Part shown: piece by piece, positions 1-5,408 of the stretch
Position numbering within the stretch: position 1 is the stretch's first letter
Layout: each line of letters opens with the position of its first letter
DNA from: Synergistaceae bacterium
GTDB taxonomy: Bacteria; Synergistota; Synergistia; Synergistales; Aminobacteriaceae
DNA length: 5,408 bases
Direction of reading: 5' to 3'
Assembly (NCBI GenBank): GCA_017427625.1
Contig: JAFRSL010000303.1
Coordinates: 1-5,408, forward strand
Translations under genes and position numbers: made by a program
Notes under the pieces: generated by a model
What the model saw: only the letters and a program-made list of their open reading frames with translations
Told to the model about the DNA's origin: nothing
The model's database searches: none

Positions 1-2
1 AC

Positions 3-683
3 CATGCAATCGCCTACTTCTTCGAGAGGCACAATCTAATAGAGCTTAAGAACCCAAAAGAACAGCTTAACATTGATGTATTCTGGAAGGGAATCAGCTA
101 TGCCGCTCAATATAAGAGCAGCGGTTATGATGACACAACAAAGAAAACCGGTGTGAACATCAAGCCTATGAGCGATATTACCCTGACGTTTCTTCGCATC
201 ACAAAGCCTGAAAAGCTGCTCGACTATCTGGAAACTCATGGTTTCTCTTTATCCCAGAAGTTCACAGGAGTCTATTACGTTTCTGGGATTGCGGAGCTGA
301 AGATTCAGATTGTTGTAGGCTCGGAATTGGAAGGCGACGAGTTTGTTCCCCTGAGAGTTCAGAAAGAGAATGCTTCTGAAGATGACATCAGGAAATTCAT
401 AGCGATGTGCGGAGATTTAAGGGAACAGGCTGAGAAGGATATGGCTCACACCATAATGCAGATCAGTAATTCAAACAACAAGGAACTTTATGACAAAATT
501 ATGGAGGAGAAAAATATGACTCTGGCAATTGACAAATTCATAGCAGATAGACTCGCGGCAAAAGCTGAGGAGGGACGCGCTGAAGGGCGGAATGAAGGTC
601 GTGCCGAACTCCTGTCGAGACTTCAATCCAGCGGTATGCTCACACAGGAACAAATAGCCACAATTCAGAACTGGCAGTTCTAA
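3..683 (+). CDS. PD-(D/E)XK nuclease-superfamily protein, Rpn/transposase-like (5' end outside window)
   Basis: The reading frame is open from the window edge to a TAA at 681-683, so this is the last 226 residues of a longer protein. A GTG at 153 is only an internal codon, because conserved-looking sequence continues upstream of it. The first visible residues read IELKNP; the E (42-44) and K (48-50) fit the ExK part of a PD-(D/E)XK active site, and the earlier catalytic Asp would lie upstream of the window. The following stretch NIDVFWKGISYAAQYK resembles proteins of this kind that I recall from Synergistota and Selenomonas-type genomes. The C-terminus is a charged helix with EGRAEGRNEGRAE repeats and a short amphipathic end, a tail typical of Rpn/PDDEXK transposase-like families. 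Such proteins are thought to act as DNA nucleases linked to recombination or phage defence; the role here is not shown. A terminator follows directly. The family is fairly sure, the exact subfamily is not. Confidence 0.75.
   Translation, partial: HAIAYFFERHNLIELKNPKEQLNIDVFWKGISYAAQYKSSGYDDTTKKTGVNIKPMSDITLTFLRITKPEKLLDYLETHGFSLSQKFTGVYYVSGIAELKIQIVVGSELEGDEFVPLRVQKENASEDDIRKFIAMCGDLREQAEKDMAHTIMQISNSNNKELYDKIMEEKNMTLAIDKFIADRLAAKAEEGRAEGRNEGRAELLSRLQSSGMLTQEQIATIQNWQF
516..683 (+). CDS. Possible internal in-frame gene: 55-residue C-terminal fragment of the nuclease-like protein
   Basis: An ATG at 516-518, in frame with the larger gene, is preceded by GGAGGAG at 503-509. That gives about 8 bases between GGAGG and the start, close to ideal for initiation. 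The product would begin MTLAIDKF and contain only the charged EGR-repeat helix and the C-terminal end, without nuclease residues. In E. coli, Rpn nuclease genes are known to carry an intragenic start that makes a small C-terminal antitoxin (RpnS) which restrains the full-length protein. The same arrangement here is inference. The GGAGGAG run also simply encodes Met-Glu-Glu, so chance is a real alternative. Confidence 0.35.
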   Translation: MTLAIDKFIADRLAAKAEEGRAEGRNEGRAELLSRLQSSGMLTQEQIATIQNWQF

Positions 684-716
684 TATAAAATCTGTCATTT
701 CAGAATACCCACGATT

Positions 717-757
717 ATGCTGACGTACTCCATTATTGCGTCAGCGTTATTTTATTT
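717..757 (+). terminator. Rho-independent terminator of the nuclease-like gene
   Basis: A perfect 7-bp stem, GCTGACG (719-725) with CGTCAGC (739-745), extends on both sides by A-T and G-T pairs to about 11 bp. The loop is about 9 bases, and a T-rich tail TTATTTTATTT (747-757) follows. It lies 34 bases after the stop codon and separates this gene from the large surface-protein gene. Confidence 0.75.
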
Positions 758-800
758 ACATTCTGAGTCGGGCAACATGAACTATCCCAACTTATGACGC

Positions 801-830
801 TTCCTAAAATTTGCATCCAGCGTGTATAAT
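801..830 (+). promoter_or_regulatory. Sigma70-type promoter of the large surface-protein gene
   Basis: A perfect -10 box TATAAT lies at 825-830. The only -35 candidate at usable spacing is TTCCTA (801-806, spacer 18), which matches the consensus at three of six positions, so the promoter may need an activator or be of moderate strength. A start of transcription near 837 would leave a leader of about 26 bases. No other good promoter is visible between the upstream terminator and the gene. Confidence 0.55.
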
Positions 831-850
831 ACAGAAAATTTAATCATTAT

Positions 851-858
851 GAGGTGAT
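851..858 (+). promoter_or_regulatory. Strong ribosome binding site
   Basis: GAGGTGAT is complementary over eight bases to the usual 3' end of bacterial 16S rRNA. It sits 4 bases before the ATG at 863, which fixes that codon as the start. The match is unusually long, so translation is expected to be efficient. Confidence 0.85.
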
Positions 859-862
859 GTAA

Positions 863-934
863 ATGATTAACAGAAAGTCTTTACGCGCTCTCGCCGCAAC
901 CGTTCTGGTATTCATGTCGATACCAGCCAGCGCG
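863..934 (+). other. Signal peptide (residues 1-24)
   Basis: A basic start (MINRKSLR) is followed by a hydrophobic core (ALAATVLVFMSI) and a PASA site, where Ala22-Ser23-Ala24 fits the -3/-1 rule for signal peptidase I. Cleavage would fall before Thr25. No lipobox Cys is present here, so this end is not a lipoprotein signal. Confidence 0.88.
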
Positions 935-3900
935 ACGATCCTCGTACCGGGCAGAAATGGAGATCTTCCGCTCAGTCAGATCCCCGACTTAATCCAGCAC
1001 GTTACCGGAATGGGGGGGGGTACATTCCGATTAGGTAAGCAGTCCCTCATGATTGTGAGTGAGCAGCGAAACGGCTCGTCCATATCGGTGAATCCCCGTC
1101 TCCTCACGTTCTTCAACGATTTCAGCGTTGGAATGGTAACAAACTTCTCCGTCCCAGACCCATCGACCACGACAATGGACAAGGCAAGCTGGCTCGCAGT
1201 GCCCGGTCTTCACCCTGCCGTCCTCTCCACAACCTTCGTGGGGAAAGGCGACATCGCCGGAGGAAAGCGAGTTACCCGCGTTGAATCCCCAGCGTCAGGC
1301 ACGACGTACAACGTCCTCTCGGAGAAGACCGAGACAACCTCGAACGAGTACAAGTTCAACATCTCCTTCCCTAAGGACACCGCAATGTCGAACCGCCCGG
1401 TCATCGCCAGAGCCGCAGGGATCACCGTCAACGGCTTTAACGGTGAACTCGTGGCTGAGGCAACCAGCTCAGGCAATACGCTTTCCCTCGCTTTCACGTC
1501 CGTAACTAAGGACAACAGCGGAAACCCCGTAACTTCCCGAGTGAACAGTCTGGCGTGGAGCGGAACTTTCACGGCCTCAAAGATTGGCGGAAAGGACTTC
1601 CTTCCTGCCTCAATCGCAGTCGGAGACCTGAACGATGACGGCTACGCAAACGAGGTCGCTCTCATAACTGAGGACGTGAACGGCGTTTACCTGAGCATCT
1701 TCAGGATTTCCTACGCCAAAGGAGCGTTCTCAAAGACCGCCTATGTCAACAACACGAAACTCCATACCCACACAAAACGCATGGAGCTGCGAAAAGGCAA
1801 CCGTCATGGCCTATGGGGCGCACCGTCAGTTGCGGCGGTGGCGGCGGACTTCGACAACGACGGAAAGGGCGATGAGCTTGTCGCGCTATATCTGGAAGCC
1901 ATTGATTACACTTCGAGAGCGGAAGAACGCGCGCCGGACAGCATACTCGGCTACCCCGTCGGTGTAACCTATGACTGGGACGGAGAGAAGCTCTCAAGCA
2001 AAACGACAACGATGGATCCGCGCAATGAGTATGTTATATCCGATGCTCTCGCGGGCTGCTCCGACGTTAAGGCTGTTGCTGCTGACCTGAACGGGGACGG
2101 CCAAAAGTCCCTTGTGCTCATGCTGGCGCAATGCAACCTGTCCGACTGTTTGGTTTCTACCGTGATTAACGCTTGGAGCTGGAGGAACGGGCAGTTTAAG
2201 TTAGAAGAAGGTAAGGACTATCTTATGTATGATTCTTACTCCGGCCTGGATTTGGGGATAGACGCGAACGATCGGCCTATATCCCGTTTCTCGGATCGCC
2301 CCGTGTTCGCCAGAGATTTCGCGATCGTTGCCGGGCCGTTTACGGGCAGAATAGGAGACGCCGTAACCTGCGATGACCTCGTCATTCTGCATCTGACCAA
2401 CAAAGAGAGCGATAAGCTGAACAATGCCTCCCGGCATGAAGTCATGATGCTGTACAATCTTCACAATGCGAACTCCACAGGCTCTGAGCCTGAATATGAG
2501 TTTGACGCAAAGACATTGTTGTACGATGGCTTGAAAGACATATGGAATGACGAGACGAAACTATACGGCCTCGCGGCGGCGGACTATGCCAGCGAGGGAG
2601 TAATGCTTGCGGACGCTCAAAAAATCGTTGACAGCGAGAACCGCAGCTACTTGGCGATACTTCAGGCTCCTCCCTACCATGTTGACACATTGACGGCGGA
2701 CGGCTCGGCTCGTCAGGCGGCTCCCACGAACTTCAACTACCGTCCAGGCTCGAAAGTCGAGTACAGCCACGAAAGCAGCACATCGGAGAGCAAGAGCGTT
2801 GAGTTCAAGACCTCCAGCTCTGTGGAAACCCTCTTCTCCGCGTCGAACCCTAAGGAAATTGAGCAAACCATTTCCGGGCTGAGGGGCGCGCTGAGTCTTG
2901 TGGACGGCATATCCTCAATGGTCGGGCAGGGGTTTGATATAGCCGGTGAGATTACGGACATGATCGGCGTTGGCGGCGACACCCTCAAGAAAGCCACAGA
3001 GCTTAACGCGAAAGTGGGCAAGACGACGGGAACTCTGGGAGGCATTCTCACAAAGCTGACCGACAGCGTTACCAAGACCACCAGCGGAACGAACACCAAC
3101 GCTTCAGCCACAGACATAACGATGGCAACAGCCGCGTCGAACGAGGACGTTCTGCACTTCACGGACGCTAAACGCTACATCTGGCGTTACAAGATCCTTA
3201 CGAAGCCTGCTCCAACGTGGCTAAAGGGTCAGCCAAAGGGCGGCGAGAGATACAGCGGAACGGCAGCGGACGACTACGAGAACTTCATCACCTTCACCAT
3301 CTGCGACCCGCTGAGTAACCCCAAGACAATCTTCGGAATGGCAGATTCCCGTTACCAGCCCTTCCATGAGCCTGGCAACCTTTTCTCATACCCCGGCGCT
3401 CTTGAGCAGCTTCCGGGATACGCGAACCGCCGTCCGCTCACTGAGGCTGACAGCTGGGGAGGCCCTGAGTATTCAAAGACGATGAAGTTCACGAAATCGA
3501 CAGGCGAGAACAAGACGACGACTGAGGAAGTCAAAGTTGGTTTCATCACCAGCGCGATTTCCATGCTGTCCCGTCTCCTCGACTCTCCTACGAAGGTGAA
3601 CATTCCAGAGGCTGCCGACCCCGAAACCTTCACCCGCAACGTAAGCACAACGGAAGCCTTGAACGTAACCCTGCCTTACGTTGACTTGGGCGCGAGATTC
3701 AACGCCGAGTTCGAGGGCTACCTTGATACCAGCGGGGCAACGACAATGGCCTTTGCCGTTACTGATTTCGACATGTATGACGCTGTATGGTCGTCGAACA
3801 GCCTTTACCGCAAGCAGCCTGATCCGTCCCTCGTTCTTCCCTACAAGTTCGTGTATCGTTCAGGCAGTCAGACATTCGAGGGGAACAAGGACGACAACAA

Positions 3901-5263
3901 GGCGTACCAGATGAAGGGCATTCGTTTCTCCTGCGTTGAGGACAGCTCGAACCCCATCGCAAGCAGCAATCTCCTCGTGAAAGGTCTGAAGTACCGGATC
4001 GAGGTTCCTGTTTACAACGCCAGCTTCGTGAACGCCGGTAAGGTAACGGTGCGTCTGTCCTACTCGACCAACAACAAATACAACGCCAAGAGGACGAAAA
4101 TCGCGGACACTACGGTAACGCTTTACGGCCATAGCAACGGAGTGAGCCGGGCGTGGGCGACATTTGAGTGGACACCGGGCCTGAAAGTGGCGAGCGGTAA
4201 TTATTACCTGTTCGCTGAGATCGACCCCAGCAACGCCATCTCAAACGAGATTCACGAGAGCCGGAAAAACTCGAAAGGGGTCATAACGGACTACGGCGGG
4301 AACAATCTCGGGTATTTCCCGTTCAGCCTTGCAAGCGTTACGGACAAAGCCTACGCCGGGAAGAAGCAGACGAATAAGCAGGCAACCGCGAAGACTAGCT
4401 CGATGACTGCGAAGTTCAGCGCGGCGGCGGTCGAATCCTACGCTGGGAATAAGCAGATGACCGCGAAGGTTAGCTCAGCGGCGGACGAGGAAGAGGAGGA
4501 CGGCTACCCCGATAACTTCCCTCTCGTTGAGCCTACAATGTTCATCGCCATGCCGTTTGAAGATGACGCTATATCGATTCGGGTGACGCTGAACGGTGAG
4601 GAGACCTTCAAGGGCTTCTACGACCGCTATCTTGCGAGTGCGGACGAAGGCGAATCTATCCCCGTTACCGCTGAGTTTACGTGCGAGGGCATCAGCGTGG
4701 ACGTGATTCCGAACGTAACACTGGAAGGATATTCCATGAACTTCAGCGATATTCTGGAGGAGATTGCGAACATGCTCGAAAGGCAAATGAACGGCGAGGA
4801 GCTTTCCGAAGAGGAATTGGCGGAGGCGCGGGAGAGGTCTGCCAACCTCATTGCCTGTGAAGACGTTACACTGTTCCCCGGCCAGAATCACGAGGTCTAT
4901 CTGACATTGAACGAGAAGGACATCGCCAATATACGCAGTAGCTATCTTGATTTGGGACTCGCGGGCATGATCTTTGTCATTAACGTGCCGGAGGAAGCTG
5001 TTGCCAGTACGCCTGACGCGGACAGCGAAAGTGAACCCGGCAGTGAAAGTCAGCCCGGCAGCGAAAGCAAACCCAGCAGCGAAAGTCAGCCCGGCAGTGA
5101 AAGCAAACCCAGCGGTGAAAGCGAACCCGGCAGCGAAAGTGAACCCGGCGGCGAAAGCGAACCCCTCGGTGTAGGCTCATCGTCCGGTGGCTGCGACACA
5201 GGAGTGTTTAGCGTTCTGGGGGCGGCGGCACTGTTGATGTTGACGCTGAAACGGAGAAACTAA
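863..5263 (+). CDS. Large exported surface protein with FG-GAP/VCBS-like repeats, CARDB-like domain and Synerg-CTERM sorting signal
   Basis: 1466 residues. Residues 1-24 form a Sec signal peptide. Residues about 245-610 are FG-GAP/VCBS-like beta-propeller repeats with three clear calcium-loop motifs (residues 255-263, 329-337, 408-416) and weaker blades after them. Residues about 630-905 are unassigned: Ser/Thr-rich alternating strands (634-660 and 871-895) flank a Gly-rich amphipathic helical part (670-735). Residues about 1035-1152 resemble a CARDB adhesion-type Ig-like domain. Residues 1162-1213 are a Lys/Ala/Ser then poly-Glu linker. Residues 1215-1380 look beta-rich, with an acidic helix at 1294-1328. 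Residues 1388-1435 are eight six-residue Ser-Glu-Ser-x-Pro repeats, and 1439-1466 the Synerg-CTERM signal. This architecture points to a protein shown on the cell surface, perhaps for adhesion or ligand binding; ligand and function cannot be read from sequence. The gene has its own promoter and is bounded by terminators. A G9 tract at codons 50-53 suggests ON/OFF switching. I recognise no named gene. Confidence 0.93.
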   Translation: MINRKSLRALAATVLVFMSIPASATILVPGRNGDLPLSQIPDLIQHVTGMGGGTFRLGKQSLMIVSEQRNGSSISVNPRLLTFFNDFSVGMVTNFSVPDPSTTTMDKASWLAVPGLHPAVLSTTFVGKGDIAGGKRVTRVESPASGTTYNVLSEKTETTSNEYKFNISFPKDTAMSNRPVIARAAGITVNGFNGELVAEATSSGNTLSLAFTSVTKDNSGNPVTSRVNSLAWSGTFTASKIGGKDFLPASIAVGDLNDDGYANEVALITEDVNGVYLSIFRISYAKGAFSKTAYVNNTKLHTHTKRMELRKGNRHGLWGAPSVAAVAADFDNDGKGDELVALYLEAIDYTSRAEERAPDSILGYPVGVTYDWDGEKLSSKTTTMDPRNEYVISDALAGCSDVKAVAADLNGDGQKSLVLMLAQCNLSDCLVSTVINAWSWRNGQFKLEEGKDYLMYDSYSGLDLGIDANDRPISRFSDRPVFARDFAIVAGPFTGRIGDAVTCDDLVILHLTNKESDKLNNASRHEVMMLYNLHNANSTGSEPEYEFDAKTLLYDGLKDIWNDETKLYGLAAADYASEGVMLADAQKIVDSENRSYLAILQAPPYHVDTLTADGSARQAAPTNFNYRPGSKVEYSHESSTSESKSVEFKTSSSVETLFSASNPKEIEQTISGLRGALSLVDGISSMVGQGFDIAGEITDMIGVGGDTLKKATELNAKVGKTTGTLGGILTKLTDSVTKTTSGTNTNASATDITMATAASNEDVLHFTDAKRYIWRYKILTKPAPTWLKGQPKGGERYSGTAADDYENFITFTICDPLSNPKTIFGMADSRYQPFHEPGNLFSYPGALEQLPGYANRRPLTEADSWGGPEYSKTMKFTKSTGENKTTTEEVKVGFITSAISMLSRLLDSPTKVNIPEAADPETFTRNVSTTEALNVTLPYVDLGARFNAEFEGYLDTSGATTMAFAVTDFDMYDAVWSSNSLYRKQPDPSLVLPYKFVYRSGSQTFEGNKDDNKAYQMKGIRFSCVEDSSNPIASSNLLVKGLKYRIEVPVYNASFVNAGKVTVRLSYSTNNKYNAKRTKIADTTVTLYGHSNGVSRAWATFEWTPGLKVASGNYYLFAEIDPSNAISNEIHESRKNSKGVITDYGGNNLGYFPFSLASVTDKAYAGKKQTNKQATAKTSSMTAKFSAAAVESYAGNKQMTAKVSSAADEEEEDGYPDNFPLVEPTMFIAMPFEDDAISIRVTLNGEETFKGFYDRYLASADEGESIPVTAEFTCEGISVDVIPNVTLEGYSMNFSDILEEIANMLERQMNGEELSEEELAEARERSANLIACEDVTLFPGQNHEVYLTLNEKDIANIRSSYLDLGLAGMIFVINVPEEAVASTPDADSESEPGSESQPGSESKPSSESQPGSESKPSGESEPGSESEPGGESEPLGVGSSSGGCDTGVFSVLGAAALLMLTLKRRN
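1006..1029 (+). repeat. Inverted repeat enclosing the G9 tract
   Basis: CGGAATG (1006-1012) and CATTCCG (1023-1029) are perfect inverted repeats of 7 bp, separated by 10 bases made of eight G and TA. The single-stranded DNA or mRNA could form a hairpin with the G run in the loop. A role in promoting slippage or ribosome pausing is speculative. Confidence 0.55.
1012..1020 (+). repeat. G9 homopolymer tract inside the coding region (candidate contingency tract)
   Basis: Nine consecutive G encode part of Met50-Gly-Gly-Gly53, just after the exported N-terminus. Reading the shifted frames directly: ten G gives TAA at 1036-1038 (present numbering), a 58-residue product; eight G gives TAG at 1032-1034, a 56-residue product. 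Either change would abolish the protein, and back-slippage would restore it. G tracts of this length drive phase variation of surface genes in Neisseria and Campylobacter; applying that here is inference. Confidence 0.7.
1595..2692 (+). other. FG-GAP/VCBS-like repeat region (residues about 245-610)
   Basis: Three calcium-loop motifs of the D-x-D/N-x-D-G type follow the pattern hydrophobic-A/G-D-loop-hydrophobic strand. They are DLNDDGYAN (1625-1651), DFDNDGKGD (1847-1873) and DLNGDGQKS (2084-2110), the last having lost the ninth-position acid. Two weaker segments, around residues 480-512 and 565-600, keep the strand pattern without the loop acids. The spacing of about 75 residues suits blades of an integrin-like beta-propeller with insertions. 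Such regions bind calcium and often mediate surface contacts. Confidence 0.7.
3965..4318 (+). other. CARDB-like Ig-fold domain (residues about 1035-1152)
   Basis: The stretch begins LLVKGLKYRIEVPVYNAS, followed by KVTVRLSYS, IADTTVTLY, ATFEWTP and YYLFAEIDPSNAISNEIHE, and ends with NNLGYFPF. This order (N-x-G/S strand, V-V-L strand, W-x-P, then a D-P-x-N-x-I-x-E end with a terminal NN) is the usual CARDB pattern, a domain thought to act in cell adhesion. The match is by eye from pattern only. Confidence 0.6.
4349..4495 (+). repeat. Imperfect direct repeats in a Lys/Ala/Ser linker
   Basis: YAGKKQ (residues 1164-1169) recurs as YAGNKQ (1193-1198), and a TAKxSS-like unit occurs three times: TAKTSS, TAKFSA and TAKVSS. 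At DNA level, a stretch near 4403-4430 aligns with one near 4457-4484 with few mismatches (atgactgcgaag against atgaccgcgaag). A run of acidic codons then starts the next domain. It looks like a flexible spacer built by local duplication. Confidence 0.55.
5024..5167 (+). repeat. Eight 18-bp tandem repeats encoding a Ser-Glu-Ser-x-Pro tail
   Basis: Eight units of exactly 18 bp encode SESEPG, SESQPG, SESKPS, SESQPG, SESKPS, GESEPG, SESEPG and GESEPL. Units 1 and 7 are identical in DNA. Units 2-3 and 4-5 form a 36-bp pair differing at two silent sites. Units of six codons can expand or shrink without losing frame. The rigid, acidic, Ser-rich stretch sits just before the sorting signal, so it probably spans the distance from the envelope to the folded domains, and it could carry glycans. 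Confidence 0.93.
5177..5260 (+). other. Synerg-CTERM protein sorting signal (residues 1439-1466)
   Basis: The end of the protein is SSSGGCDTG, then a hydrophobic stretch VFSVLGAAALLMLTL, then KRRN. A GGC motif, one transmembrane segment and a basic tail match the Synerg-CTERM signal found in many exported proteins of Synergistota. By comparison with other C-terminal sorting signals, the tail is expected to be cut near GGC by a dedicated membrane protease, leaving the protein attached to the surface. Cys1444 (5192-5194) may be the key residue. Confidence 0.85.
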
Positions 5264-5295
5264 GAGGCCGAACTGAGCGATCGGCAGGATAATAT

Positions 5296-5330
5296 GGGGG
5301 AGCTGCTTCGGTCGCTCTCCCGATTTTTTT
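5296..5330 (+). terminator. Rho-independent terminator of the large surface-protein gene
   Basis: GGGGGAGC (5296-5303) pairs with GCTCTCCC (5314-5321) over 8 bp with one G-T pair. Inside, a T/C mismatch and two more pairs close a C(TTCG)G tetraloop. Seven T follow at 5324-5330. It lies 33 bases after the stop codon and is a strong, textbook terminator. Confidence 0.92.
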
Positions 5331-5343
5331 GCCGCGTATTTTG

Positions 5344-5363
5344 TGCTATAGTAATACTATACT
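5344..5363 (+). promoter_or_regulatory. Promoter region of the next gene, with a 15-bp palindrome
   Basis: TGCTATAGT (5344-5352) is an extended -10 box with no clear -35, and TATACT (5358-5363) is a second possible -10. Both overlap the palindrome TATAGTAATACTATA (5347-5361), which has 7-bp arms around a single base. A repressor binding there would cover the promoter. Because the palindrome is made of -10-like boxes, it could also arise simply from two opposed or tandem promoters. Confidence 0.4.
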
Positions 5364-5371
5364 TTCATAAT

Positions 5372-5378
5372 AGGAGGT
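5372..5378 (+). promoter_or_regulatory. Ribosome binding site of the next gene
   Basis: AGGAGGT lies 9 bases before the ATG at 5388 and is a near-perfect Shine-Dalgarno sequence. It identifies the start of the truncated downstream gene. Confidence 0.85.
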
Positions 5379-5387
5379 TTTCAGTAA

Positions 5388-5408
5388 ATGAAGAGATTTA
5401 CAGTCTTC
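5388..5408 (+). CDS. Start of the next gene (3' end outside window)
   Basis: Only MKRFTVF is visible. The start is supported by the AGGAGGT site and a promoter-like region just upstream. The Lys-Arg start followed by hydrophobic residues could open a signal peptide, but seven residues are too few to assign a product. Confidence 0.7.

Noticed and set aside
153..683. GTG at 153 as the start of the nuclease-like gene
   Set aside because: The frame is open to the window edge and the upstream residues include the ExK-like motif, so the true start is outside the window.
738..800. GCGTCA (738-743) and TGACGC (795-800) as a second hairpin competing with the terminator
   Set aside because: Only six pairs across a loop of about 50 bases; no further support.
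811..816. TTGCAT as the -35 box of the large gene
   Set aside because: It is only 8 bases from the TATAAT box, too close for a promoter pair.
849..857. Two-codon open frame ATG AGG TGA before the large gene
   Set aside because: It overlaps the Shine-Dalgarno site and has no ribosome binding site of its own; it is probably chance.
2737..3162. Long antisense open frame (141 codons) and other antisense frames within 863-5263
   Set aside because: They mirror the codon pattern of the real gene, show no ribosome binding sites or recognisable domains, and are shadows.
5024..5167. CRISPR-like array
   Set aside because: The units are contiguous with no spacers and are translated in frame as a Ser/Glu/Pro tail.
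5267..5285. Small inverted repeat GCCGA/TCGGC after the large gene
   Set aside because: Five pairs with a nine-base loop and no T tail; the strong terminator lies just downstream.

Overview
The window most likely comes from a member of the Synergistota (a Cloacibacillus/Synergistes-type relative). The main evidence is the C-terminus of the large protein: a GGC motif, a hydrophobic stretch and a terminal KRR tail, which is the layout of the Synerg-CTERM sorting signal described from that phylum. The genus is inference. All genes are on the plus strand, and the non-coding gaps are short and AT-richer than the genes.

Layout: (1) At 1-683 lies the 3' part of a PD-(D/E)XK nuclease-superfamily gene of the Rpn/transposase-like kind. 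Its start is upstream of the window, and it carries a possible internal in-frame start at 516. (2) Positions 684-862 hold a rho-independent terminator at about 717-757, then a TATAAT promoter and a strong Shine-Dalgarno site. (3) At 863-5263 is one 1466-residue exported protein. In order it has a signal peptide, an N-terminal region, an FG-GAP/VCBS-like repeat region with three calcium-loop motifs, a large unassigned middle, a CARDB-like domain, a low-complexity linker, a beta-rich domain with an acidic helix, eight 18-bp tandem repeats encoding a Ser/Glu/Pro tail, and the Synerg-CTERM signal. (4) At 5264-5387 are a strong terminator with a UUCG-type loop, a promoter region centred on a 15-bp palindrome, and a ribosome binding site. 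(5) At 5388 the next gene starts, with only seven codons visible.

The big gene sits between two terminators and has its own promoter, so it is probably transcribed alone. Nothing in the sequence links its function to the nuclease gene upstream.

The most striking observation is a run of nine G at 1012-1020, 50 codons into the surface-protein gene. Gain or loss of one G leads to a stop codon within 18 bases in either case. The tract also lies in the loop of a perfect 7-bp inverted repeat. This is the expected form of a slipped-strand ON/OFF (phase-variation) switch for a large surface protein. It is inferred from sequence and could be tested by counting tract lengths in reads.
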